From: Flavobacterium sp. J27
GTDB taxonomy: Bacteria > Bacteroidota > Bacteroidia > Flavobacteriales > Flavobacteriaceae
Length of the DNA: 64,000 nucleotides
NCBI RefSeq assembly: GCF_004303025.1
Contig: NZ_PJQW01000001.1
Span: 51,558-115,557 of the forward strand
Direction: 5' to 3'
The position numbers and the translations under genes are program-made. Below, one piece after another: positions 34,601 through 42,315 of this stretch. The notes under the pieces are model-generated. The model was not told the DNA's origin. It saw only the letters and a program-made list of their open reading frames with translations, and searched no databases. The stretch's first letter is position 1. Every line of letters starts with the position of its first letter.

Positions 34601-35889
34601 AAATGCTGGAAGTGGTTAATTCTTTTGTAAACGGTGTGGCAGATATAGCTAGAGGAAATGTAGCAACAGCAGCTGATTATTTAGAAAGAACTATGGGACA
34701 AGCGATGCCAGTGGTTATTGGTTTCTTAGCAAACCAAGTGGGATTGTCTGGTATAGGAGCTAGAATAGCAGAAATTATTGGTGCAGTAAGAGAAATGATA
34801 GACCAAGCTTTAACGTGGTTAGTAAACAAAGCAGTAGATACAGGAATGGCTTTATTAGATAGAGTAATGGGTAGAAATGAACCCGAAACAGCAACCGAAG
34901 AAACCACAAGTGGACCTATATCGGGAGCTTTAGCTGAAATCGATTCGGAAAGTGAAAAAGAAAAAGATGGTGGGGAAATTACTGCTGAAGAAGCCCAAGG
35001 TATTAAAAATAAAGTGAATACAGACCATGCTTCAGCGATTGATATTTCGTCAGTAACAGATGGCGACGATACTTGGGATTATAATTACATTCAGAAAGCT
35101 ACCAAAAAAGTTCCTAAAAAAACAGTGCAGCCTACTATTATATCACCTACTCCAGATTCTAATGGAAGACCTCACAAAGTGGTCGCTAATCCATTAACCA
35201 GTAAGCAACCAGCTGATGGACCAGGAGTAGAAACAGGTAGCAGAGCTATTATTGTAGGACAAAGTGTGGTAGATCAATTTGCTGCTAAAACAGGTAACAA
35301 ACATCCTCAATCTACTGTCCTAGGAGTACATATTATTGCACATCATTTATTTGGTAAATGGAATGCATCAAATATTGTTTTTGGTATTAAAAGCTTAAAT
35401 GAACAAATGAAAAGACCTGAGGGTATTGCAAATACTAATAAAGAATTTACATTAGAATATGATATGACAGTAGCATATCATGAAGATACAAAAGTTGATG
35501 CTACTGAAGCATCATCAGAAGAAGATAAAAAGAAAGCAATAGGATTTTATATTGCCAAATCGATTACGGGTCCAATTAATAAAATTAATGATGATGGTAC
35601 TAAAACAAAAATTGGTGAAGCAAATGCAGAAGCTGGTTTGCCTGATATTGGAGAAAATATTGATATTGGAATATTGATTATGGACAAATTTAAAAATAGT
35701 TTAACTACTCAAACAACAATTATTGATGGTAAAACTTATACAGCAACCACATACACAAGTTATACAACTTTAGCAGCAGATATAAGCAAACAAGTTGAAG
35801 CAACAAGAACAAAACTTACAGCTTTAACAACTGCAAAAAAAATAACTAGAGTAGGTCATGTATTTTATGTAGACGCTAATGCAAGTTAA
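31687..35889 (+). CDS. Giant DUF4157 eCIS toxin with HNH-like C-terminal domain
   Basis: A 1400-aa cargo protein. N-terminal signature: FFGVQAKLAIGKSNDKYEVEADRTADKIV (about 27-55). Linker rich in [LIV]Q-x-K motifs to about 240. DUF4157 core (about 255-335, HELTH 323-327). Three related helical modules start at 369 (GYTLFTVIIEYDP), 504 (AWSLLKKIIKYDP) and 642 (GYSLVKVIIGKDP). A helical pre-toxin region from about 792 (DPIGFLKNILKALKQGF) to 1080 is shared with the second toxin. The C-terminal 300 residues contain GVHIIAHHLFGKWNASNIVFGIKSLNEQ (His1215, His1219, His1220), resembling His-Asn nuclease folds of polymorphic toxins. It is probably packed in the tube lumen and acts as a nuclease in the target. 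The next gene overlaps its end and is a candidate immunity gene. Confidence 0.82.
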   Translation: MSAFSTKSNAKPKNTTFSTKSSNETFFGVQAKLAIGKSNDKYEVEADRTADKIVEKSQNQNTKNKQESFFAPSPLVQKKETNEVQKLEENQLENQQKPLADSIAPVVQLDKEETLQNKLDNPKNEETKTSEIFASSKPLIQNKPEEEVQKKTEQTTEITPKSEIETTPVEVQSKKETLQQKTETSKIDNTSTPKLPIVPKPIIQSKPEEEVQQKKEEESQTTEEESSLQMSASGDANTNNNTDLETSINTSKGGGSPLPQNTKREMESGFGADFSNVRIHNDANATKMNQQLGSQAFATGNNIYFNEGKFNPSSTSGKHLLAHELTHTIQQGVSVRMKPEISAAPEMIQGSFLDYVPDWIINQARHIPGYTLFTVIIEYDPLKEVRVARTPINLIEGLMGLIPFGTAIFDKLQEYGILQKVFDWVEGKLSEVGLTIDSILDLVEEVWDEVSFPYTDIIDLITEKFEDLVDRITTFVSATVDQVITWIKEALIEVAEPLLEENKAWSLLKKIIKYDPLRDEEVSATTVEILEDFLILIDKQTELEQMKEKGTLQETADWLDTQVGTFTSLLGELRGLITMAWDAIQPQNLVHISENLTNLVAQAGGFLQRVWDFASGVALKVLELVKDSLLSWLSEQAAGVRGYSLVKVIIGKDPFTQETVPRTVPNLIRGFMSLMDGGEEQYAQMEQSGAIARIVGEIEAAVATLNMTPASIIQLFTDIWDSMTIDDLIHPIDAFMRIIEKFGEPIGRLIAFVAEIIRIVIVAILEIMNFPFDLIGNIITRAFEAIEDIKRDPIGFLKNILKALKQGFVQFFDHIVTHLIGGVTGWLMSELRDAGIPELTDFSLQGVISWVLEVLGISMEKIWEKLAAHPRIGPERVARIRGMINTLEGIWTFIKDVQERGMAAIWDKIQEQLSNLWNTVLDAVKNFVMERIITRITARLISMLDPTGIMAVINGAMAFFNAIQSFIKYLREMLEVVNSFVNGVADIARGNVATAADYLERTMGQAMPVVIGFLANQVGLSGIGARIAEIIGAVREMIDQALTWLVNKAVDTGMALLDRVMGRNEPETATEETTSGPISGALAEIDSESEKEKDGGEITAEEAQGIKNKVNTDHASAIDISSVTDGDDTWDYNYIQKATKKVPKKTVQPTIISPTPDSNGRPHKVVANPLTSKQPADGPGVETGSRAIIVGQSVVDQFAAKTGNKHPQSTVLGVHIIAHHLFGKWNASNIVFGIKSLNEQMKRPEGIANTNKEFTLEYDMTVAYHEDTKVDATEASSEEDKKKAIGFYIAKSITGPINKINDDGTKTKIGEANAEAGLPDIGENIDIGILIMDKFKNSLTTQTTIIDGKTYTATTYTSYTTLAADISKQVEATRTKLTALTTAKKITRVGHVFYVDANAS

Positions 35890-35899
35890 AAATTTAAAT

Positions 35900-36556
35900 A
35901 TGGAAAGAACGATAGAATTAGTAAAAAAATTGGAAGAAATTGGAGAAACATCATTTGATCGAAGATGGCCAAATTATGTTAAAAGATTAAATTTAAAAAA
36001 GAAAGATTCTAAAATATTAATAGAAATAATTTCATCATCAAATCTAAGTTTGATTACAGATGGTGCTTTGAAAGAACAATTTGCACCTATGCATGCTTGG
36101 CGTGCTTTAGGACAATTACAAGCAAAGGACACAATAAAAACATTATTAGCCGCATTAATTGATTTAAAAAATGAAGAGGCCTTTTGGTTTAGAATAGAAT
36201 TGCCAAAGGTCATGAAATTGATAGGTAACGAATCCATAAAGCCATTAACTGTCTTTTTAAAAAATAATAAAAATAGATGGGATGACAAACTAATAGTTGT
36301 GAAAGGGTTGATTGAAATTGCTATTCAATACCCCGAAAGTAAAAATTCAATAGAAACTATAATTAATGCACTTTTAAAAAAGTATAAGAGTAATGATTTT
36401 TCTTTCAATGCTTGTTTACTTAATGAATTTTTTAAATTGAAACCTTATAAAAACGAATTGATAAAAGAAATAATTAATCAAGACCAGTTTGATTATGATT
36501 TTATTAATAGAGAAGAGCTCAATAAGTTTATTGTAAAAGCTAAAATGTATACATAA
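35900..36556 (+). CDS. HEAT-repeat-like protein, candidate immunity protein for the 1400-aa toxin
   Basis: Starting at the ATG at 35900 gives 218 aa; an in-frame ATG at 35879 would overlap the toxin by 11 bp and add seven residues. The protein is made of short paired helices of HEAT type (APMHAWRALGQLQAKDTIKTLLAALIDLKNEEAFWFRIELPKVMKLIGNESIKPLTVFL), without signal peptide, membrane segment or catalytic motif. A small, co-translated HEAT-like gene right after a polymorphic toxin fits an immunity protein. The alternative is a chaperone or loading adaptor. Fold is fairly clear; role is inferred from position. Confidence 0.7.
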   Translation: MERTIELVKKLEEIGETSFDRRWPNYVKRLNLKKKDSKILIEIISSSNLSLITDGALKEQFAPMHAWRALGQLQAKDTIKTLLAALIDLKNEEAFWFRIELPKVMKLIGNESIKPLTVFLKNNKNRWDDKLIVVKGLIEIAIQYPESKNSIETIINALLKKYKSNDFSFNACLLNEFFKLKPYKNELIKEIINQDQFDYDFINREELNKFIVKAKMYT

Positions 36557-36589
36557 AAACAAATCCTAAAAGCTTAAACTGAAATTTAT

Positions 36590-39500
36590 ATGACCTTATT
36601 TTCAAAAAAATCAAAAACACCACAAACACAGCAAAAAAGCAGTGAAGATTTCTTTGGTGTACAAGCAAAGTTGAATATAGGGAAGTCAAATGATAAATAT
36701 GAATTGGAAGCAGACCGTGTGGCTGATCAAGTAGTTACAAGGAAACAAAATAATAAAAACGATAGCTTCTTTGCTCCTGCTCCAATTATTCAAAAAAAAC
36801 CCATTTCAGAAATACAAAAACAAGTAGAAAACAACGAAACCATTCAAACCAAAGAAGGGAATGAAAAAGCTACTCTTGCATTAGAATCGAAACTAAAAAG
36901 TAGTCAATATGGTGGTTCAACGCTATCTAATTCTACTAAAAATGAAATGGAATCTGGTTTTGGTACCGATTTTAGTCAGGTAAAAATTCACACTGATACT
37001 ACAGCTGTTCAAATGAATCAAGAATTAGGTTCACAAGCTTTTGCTAATGGAAATAATATTTATTTTAATGAAGGAAAGTATAATCCTAATTCACAAGAAG
37101 GGAAACATCTTTTAGCTCATGAATTAACCCATACAGTACAACAAGGAGCTAGCAAACCGGCTATTCAAAAAAAAGAAGACCCTGAAACAACAGAAACAAA
37201 TGAACAAACAAATGTTCCTGAAGAAACCAATATAAATGAATCTAGTAATATAACTTTAGCTTCAGAAGGTGAGTCAGACAATCAAGCTACACTAAGTGTC
37301 TCCGATAAAAAAGACAATCAAGAAGAAAATTCTGTTAAGGAAGAGAAACCAAGTGTAGACAAAGAAGAGAAAAAGGATGTAGATATTGAAAAAGGAAAAG
37401 ATAAAAAACAAGTTAAAGAAGCGAAAGGAGAAAAGCAAATAGCCAAAACCACACCTAGAAGTGCGAAAGAAGATCCTAATTTTAAAAAAGTTACCGAAAG
37501 AGTAGATACTACTGCTAAAGGGCAACAAGAACATGAAACTTCTCAAAATGCATCTGGTGCTGCACAAAGTGCCGCTTTGGCACCTGAAAATGAAAGAGAA
37601 AGTCAGGCACAAGCAGGACAAGTAGATGAAATGGAAAGCACTGAAGCTGGTGAATTTAATGCCATTACTTTCAAAACGCAATTGATGGATCGAATAAAAA
37701 GTATGCAATTACCATCAAATCAAGAGCAAGCAAGTAATTTTGAAGAGAACAATAATATTCAGGAAGTAAGTAATGCCGCTACTCAAGATGTTCAAAATGA
37801 AAAAGAAAAAGCAGCAGGACCAGTAGAACAAACTTCTCAGAAAGACCCTAATGTAGAAGCAATACCGAGTAGAGAAGTACTTCCAATGCCAGAAGCTCCC
37901 ATTGGTGAAAAGCCTACTAATGTTGATCCAAGTAAAGGAATGCCTCCTAAAAGAGGAGAACAAGAGGTGAGTCAACCTTTACAAGATAATATGGCTGAGG
38001 TAGACCAAAAAATGGCTGAAAATGAAATTACGGATGAACAACTTGCAAAATCAAATGAGCCTTCTTTCTTGAAAGGTCTTGACCAAAAAGCCAAAGCCAA
38101 AGAGAATACTGAAACAGCTCCGCAAGAATTAAGAATTAAGGAAAATAGTATCTTAAACAGCACACAACAAAATGCGGAAAATACGGGTCAATTGGCTGTT
38201 GATGCAATGCATCAGGATAGAGAGATGTCTTTAAATCAGGTTGTTGCAAACCAAGGGGAAACAGCCACTACTGATACTGCGGAAAGAGATAGAATAGGCC
38301 AGGAAATAAATACAATTTACGAAAACACAAAAACGGATGTAGAGAAAATATTATCTGACCTAGATACTAAAGTTAGTTCTCTTTTTACAGCAGGCGCTGC
38401 TGTAGCAAAAATTCGTTTTGAAAATTACGTTGCCAGAAAAATGAGCGCTTATAAAAGTGAACGCTATAGTGGAGCAAGAGGGAAATTAAGATGGATTCGG
38501 GATAAATTCAAAGGATTACCAGATACAGTTAATCAATTTTTTGTAGATGGACGTCAAGTATATATAGATTACATGGATGGAGTAATTACTGAAATTGCTC
38601 AATTAGTAGCCAATAAACTAACTGAAGCCAAAAAAAGAATTACAACAGGGAAGCAAGAAGTTCAAGATTATGTCTTAGCCCTACCAAATAATTTGCAAAA
38701 AATAGGTCAAGATGCAGCGGAAACTATTGAGACAAAGTTTGATGAATTAGAAGAAACGGTAAAAGGAAAACAAGACGAACTAATAGATAGTCTTGCGCAA
38801 CAATATAATGAAGGACTTCAAGAGGTAGATGCTCGTATTGAAGAGATGAAAGCGGCTAATAGAGGGCTAATAGATATGGTTCTAGACGCTGTTGTAGGGA
38901 TTGTTAAAACTATTATTGCTATCAAAGACATGTTAACGAATTTATTGGTAGCGGCACTTAGCGCTATAGGTGCAATCATTTCGGATCCAATAGGTTTTTT
39001 AAGTAATTTAATTAGCGGTATCAAACAAGGCTTTGAAAATTTTGGTGCAAATATCATGACGCATCTTACCTCTGGATTAGTAGGATGGTTAACTGGTTCA
39101 TTAGGTCCTATGGGAATAAAAATTCCAGACGATTTGTTTAGCTTATCTGGTATTTTTGACTTAGTAGGTCAAATTTTAGGATTGAGCTGGGATTATATTA
39201 GACAAAAAGCAGTGAAGCATTTAGGTGAACCAGTAGTACAAGCTCTGGAAACTGGTTTCGAAGTTTTTATGATTATTAAAAATGAAGGTATTGCAGGACT
39301 TTGGAAATACATTAAAGATGAATTTAATGATCTACAACAAACGGTTATGGAAGCCATTAAAGAAATGGTAATAACCAAAGTTATTCAAGCTGGAATTAAG
39401 TGGGTGTTAGGATTAATGAGTCCTGCCGGTGCATTTGTAAAAGCAGCCATGATGATTATTGATATTGTAAAATTCTTCGTGGAAAAAGCCAGTCAAATCA

Positions 39501-40906
39501 TGGAATTAGTAAATGCCTTTATAGAAGGTATAAAAGCTGTTGCTAGTGGTTCTGTGGGCGCTGTTGCGAAAGCCATTGAAAATGCCTTGGCTAAAGCTAT
39601 TCCAGTTATTATAGGGTTTTTAGCTTCTCTACTTGGAGTGACTGGTTTAACTGAAAAAATTCAGAAAATTATTGGCAAAATTAGAAAAAGAGTAGATAAA
39701 GCTATTGATAAAATCATTTTAAAAGCTAAAAAATCGTTTAAAGGATTGCTTAAAAAAGGGAAAGTAAAAGTCAAAGGTGCTATCGCTGCTGTATTACAAT
39801 GGTGGAAAAAGAAGAAAAAATTCAAAAATAAAGGAGGGGAAGATCACGAACTTAGTTTTAGAGGTACTGAAGAAAATGCAACCTTATATATTGCAAGTGC
39901 AAATCCTCAACCTGTAAAAGACTATATCGCTAAGCAAAAAGCAAATCCTAGTTCAGATAAAGTTGCTCTTGCTAAAGCAGAAGGAATATTGGATACAAAA
40001 TTAAAAGTGATTATAAAAGGTTCTACTAAAGCTGCTGACGAAGCTGCCGAAAAGAAAAGAATGAAAGAAGTAACAGCTGCACTTAATGAAATAAGCGAAG
40101 CATTGAAGAAACTTTCTGGGGATCAATCTAAACCAGATATCGCACAATATAGTTATTCTGGTAATAAGCCTTCTAATGTTTCAGTTACAGAACTGCATAA
40201 TACTTCCAAAAATAAAAAGGGTAGTATTCCTAAGAATGGACCAGGAACAGGTACTACGGGATGGAAAGAAATTCATGATAATGGATTGTCAAAAATTTCA
40301 GATAAATGGGTTCAAATGCATATTTTAAATAAAAATTTTGGAGGACCTGGTCTGCCCGAGAATCTTATTCCAGGACCAAATAGTGTGAATAAAGGAGCAA
40401 AACAGGAAAGATTTGATACCTCTGTGAGTTCGTTACTTAAAAAAGATTCAAGTGTAATTTGGATTAATGCAACTATTGATTATCACAATGGTACCGCATC
40501 AGATAAAAAAGGAAATGCTGTAGATTTAAGTATGTATGCTAAAAACTTAAAATTGGAAGCAGGACTTAATGTTCCAGATGGGTCAAAATGGGATAAAAAA
40601 TCAGCGACTAAAATAAAAACGACTATTTCATTACCTAAACCAAATTTTACAGCAAAAGATAAAATTTCACTTAATAACTCTACAGGAACTAATATGAAAG
40701 AATCGGGACTAAGTATTTTTAATGAGTCCTACTCTAATTCATTAATAAAATTCATAAAAAGAGAGAGAAAATTCTTATCTTTTGCAGACTTTGAAGTAAA
40801 GTTAGATGCTTTCGCACAAAATAAAAATAGTCATATTCCACCGTCAAAAGTAATTTATATTGTCAATTTTATGAAAACCAATAAAAAAGATATAAAACTC
40901 AATTAA
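36590..40906 (+). CDS. Giant DUF4157 eCIS toxin with GGP-type nuclease-like C-terminus
   Basis: A 1438-aa paralogue of the upstream toxin in layout. N-terminal signature FFGVQAKLNIGKSNDKYELEADRVADQVV (about 22-50); DUF4157 core (about 115-190, HELTH 177-181); a long low-complexity Glu/Lys/Gln/Asn linker (about 190-560); coiled-coil stretches (about 560-760); a helical pre-toxin region from about 799 (DPIGFLSNLISGIKQGF) to 1090, alike in both toxins; a basic linker; and a different C-terminal domain with MHILNKNFGGPGLPENLIPGPNSVN (His1244), typical of nuclease-like toxin tips with an H...GGP...NL pattern. The last 150 residues have no motif I recognise. The gene after it, one base away, encodes a SUKH-like protein, the classical immunity family for nuclease toxins. 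Confidence 0.82.
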   Translation: MTLFSKKSKTPQTQQKSSEDFFGVQAKLNIGKSNDKYELEADRVADQVVTRKQNNKNDSFFAPAPIIQKKPISEIQKQVENNETIQTKEGNEKATLALESKLKSSQYGGSTLSNSTKNEMESGFGTDFSQVKIHTDTTAVQMNQELGSQAFANGNNIYFNEGKYNPNSQEGKHLLAHELTHTVQQGASKPAIQKKEDPETTETNEQTNVPEETNINESSNITLASEGESDNQATLSVSDKKDNQEENSVKEEKPSVDKEEKKDVDIEKGKDKKQVKEAKGEKQIAKTTPRSAKEDPNFKKVTERVDTTAKGQQEHETSQNASGAAQSAALAPENERESQAQAGQVDEMESTEAGEFNAITFKTQLMDRIKSMQLPSNQEQASNFEENNNIQEVSNAATQDVQNEKEKAAGPVEQTSQKDPNVEAIPSREVLPMPEAPIGEKPTNVDPSKGMPPKRGEQEVSQPLQDNMAEVDQKMAENEITDEQLAKSNEPSFLKGLDQKAKAKENTETAPQELRIKENSILNSTQQNAENTGQLAVDAMHQDREMSLNQVVANQGETATTDTAERDRIGQEINTIYENTKTDVEKILSDLDTKVSSLFTAGAAVAKIRFENYVARKMSAYKSERYSGARGKLRWIRDKFKGLPDTVNQFFVDGRQVYIDYMDGVITEIAQLVANKLTEAKKRITTGKQEVQDYVLALPNNLQKIGQDAAETIETKFDELEETVKGKQDELIDSLAQQYNEGLQEVDARIEEMKAANRGLIDMVLDAVVGIVKTIIAIKDMLTNLLVAALSAIGAIISDPIGFLSNLISGIKQGFENFGANIMTHLTSGLVGWLTGSLGPMGIKIPDDLFSLSGIFDLVGQILGLSWDYIRQKAVKHLGEPVVQALETGFEVFMIIKNEGIAGLWKYIKDEFNDLQQTVMEAIKEMVITKVIQAGIKWVLGLMSPAGAFVKAAMMIIDIVKFFVEKASQIMELVNAFIEGIKAVASGSVGAVAKAIENALAKAIPVIIGFLASLLGVTGLTEKIQKIIGKIRKRVDKAIDKIILKAKKSFKGLLKKGKVKVKGAIAAVLQWWKKKKKFKNKGGEDHELSFRGTEENATLYIASANPQPVKDYIAKQKANPSSDKVALAKAEGILDTKLKVIIKGSTKAADEAAEKKRMKEVTAALNEISEALKKLSGDQSKPDIAQYSYSGNKPSNVSVTELHNTSKNKKGSIPKNGPGTGTTGWKEIHDNGLSKISDKWVQMHILNKNFGGPGLPENLIPGPNSVNKGAKQERFDTSVSSLLKKDSSVIWINATIDYHNGTASDKKGNAVDLSMYAKNLKLEAGLNVPDGSKWDKKSATKIKTTISLPKPNFTAKDKISLNNSTGTNMKESGLSIFNESYSNSLIKFIKRERKFLSFADFEVKLDAFAQNKNSHIPPSKVIYIVNFMKTNKKDIKLN

Positions 40907-40907
40907 C

Positions 40908-42221
40908 ATGAAGCAGCAATTGAAAGAAAGAGAAAAAAAATTGAAAAGTATTTTCGATACCTTTCAAACCGATGGAATAACGGTTATTCCTCCAAAACCG
41001 ATAGCTGTCATTGAAAAAGTTGAAAAAACATTAAATCTAAAACTAGATGATGCACTAAAATCATTTTATTTAACTTGTGATAGATTTTCATTTAGTTGGA
41101 AAGGTGTTTTGAATGGTTTCTGTATTTCAGGAAATACGGCCATTATACCTGTTTCATTACTAGATTCTCGCGATGCAGGAAACTATGAGATTTCATTTTC
41201 TGAAGTAGATAATATAGCAAATCAAGATACTAGTAAATGGTTCGTTTTTCATAGAATAGATACTTTGGGAAATTATGTTCTCCTGCAAATTTCAGAAAAT
41301 GTAACCACTCTTTTTTTATTTACATATAATAAAAAAATAAACAAACTTAACCTTACTATACAATCGTATCTTGAAAAAATAATCCTTTATTATGGAGTAG
41401 AACTATGGCAACAATTTTATATTGATACTCCTTCCAGTATTTCTAATTTTTATCTTTATGATAATCGATATACTTTGTTTTTGGAACGCTTCCTAAACGA
41501 AGAAAAAGAAACCTTCAAACAAATTGATAATCCATTGCAGAAATTAGTAAAAAACAATTCTTTTCCTAATGTAATTTTTTCATTTAAAGCACAGTTACAA
41601 AAAAGTATAGATTTTTTGAAGACTCAAAAAGGATGTAAAATAAAAAAACCAACTATAGGATATAATGCAAGTGTAAATGTGATTATGAAAGCACAAGAAG
41701 CCTTACAACAGCGATTACCTGAAGCTGTTACAAGCTTTTATCTTCAACATAATGGGTTGTGTGTAGAATGGAATATCGGAAATGAAATACAGGGGCAAAT
41801 AAATCTTTTGCCATTGGAAGAAGTTTTTGGCGGAGATGAGTGGTTTGCCAATAATGATTGGTCAAAAACGAATCCATATAAGAAGACTGTTATTTGTAGT
41901 GGTGAAGAAGAGGAAGAGTATATTGCTATTGCTCGTCAATTAAGACCTCTTGAAATATTTGATGGAAGTTCGGGCTTTGTAGGGTTTCTTATTAATGAAA
42001 ATAATGACTTTGAATTGTATTATTCGGCGAGTAGAGGCGATTTGTTAAAATTACCTATTTCATTTGAACATTATTTACAACTAAATATCAAATTAGTAGG
42101 TATAGCAGGTTGGTTGGAATTTTATAGAGATGGTACTGAAGCTACAATAGGAGACAAAAAAGTGATGGAACAAATAACTATGGTTTTTCCAGATTTTAGA
42201 GATGAAACATTTTTCAATTAG
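40908..42221 (+). CDS. Tandem SUKH (SMI1/KNR4-like) protein, candidate immunity protein
   Basis: A 437-aa protein with two similar domains. Domain 1 has VIEKVEKTLNLKLDDALKSFYLTCDRFSFSWKG (about 28-60). Domain 2 has VIMKAQEALQQRLPEAVTSFYLQHNGLCVEWNIG, INLLPLEEVFGGDEW and IFDGSSGFVGFLINENNDFELYY (about 255-380). The helix-then-xLPxxxxxFYxxxNG pattern is the SUKH (SMI1/KNR4) signature, a superfamily mainly of immunity proteins against nuclease and other polymorphic toxins. It begins 1 bp after the 1438-aa toxin, which strengthens the pairing. There is no signal peptide, so it acts in the cytoplasm. Two domains in one protein may bind two toxin surfaces or two toxin types. Confidence 0.75.
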   Translation: MKQQLKEREKKLKSIFDTFQTDGITVIPPKPIAVIEKVEKTLNLKLDDALKSFYLTCDRFSFSWKGVLNGFCISGNTAIIPVSLLDSRDAGNYEISFSEVDNIANQDTSKWFVFHRIDTLGNYVLLQISENVTTLFLFTYNKKINKLNLTIQSYLEKIILYYGVELWQQFYIDTPSSISNFYLYDNRYTLFLERFLNEEKETFKQIDNPLQKLVKNNSFPNVIFSFKAQLQKSIDFLKTQKGCKIKKPTIGYNASVNVIMKAQEALQQRLPEAVTSFYLQHNGLCVEWNIGNEIQGQINLLPLEEVFGGDEWFANNDWSKTNPYKKTVICSGEEEEEYIAIARQLRPLEIFDGSSGFVGFLINENNDFELYYSASRGDLLKLPISFEHYLQLNIKLVGIAGWLEFYRDGTEATIGDKKVMEQITMVFPDFRDETFFN

Positions 42222-42315
42222 AATAAAAAACAGGCTTTTTCCCCTAAAGCAAACAAAAAAATAGAATTAATTTTATAGATTCAACAAACATGATCTGACA
42301 TTACGACAATAAAAT

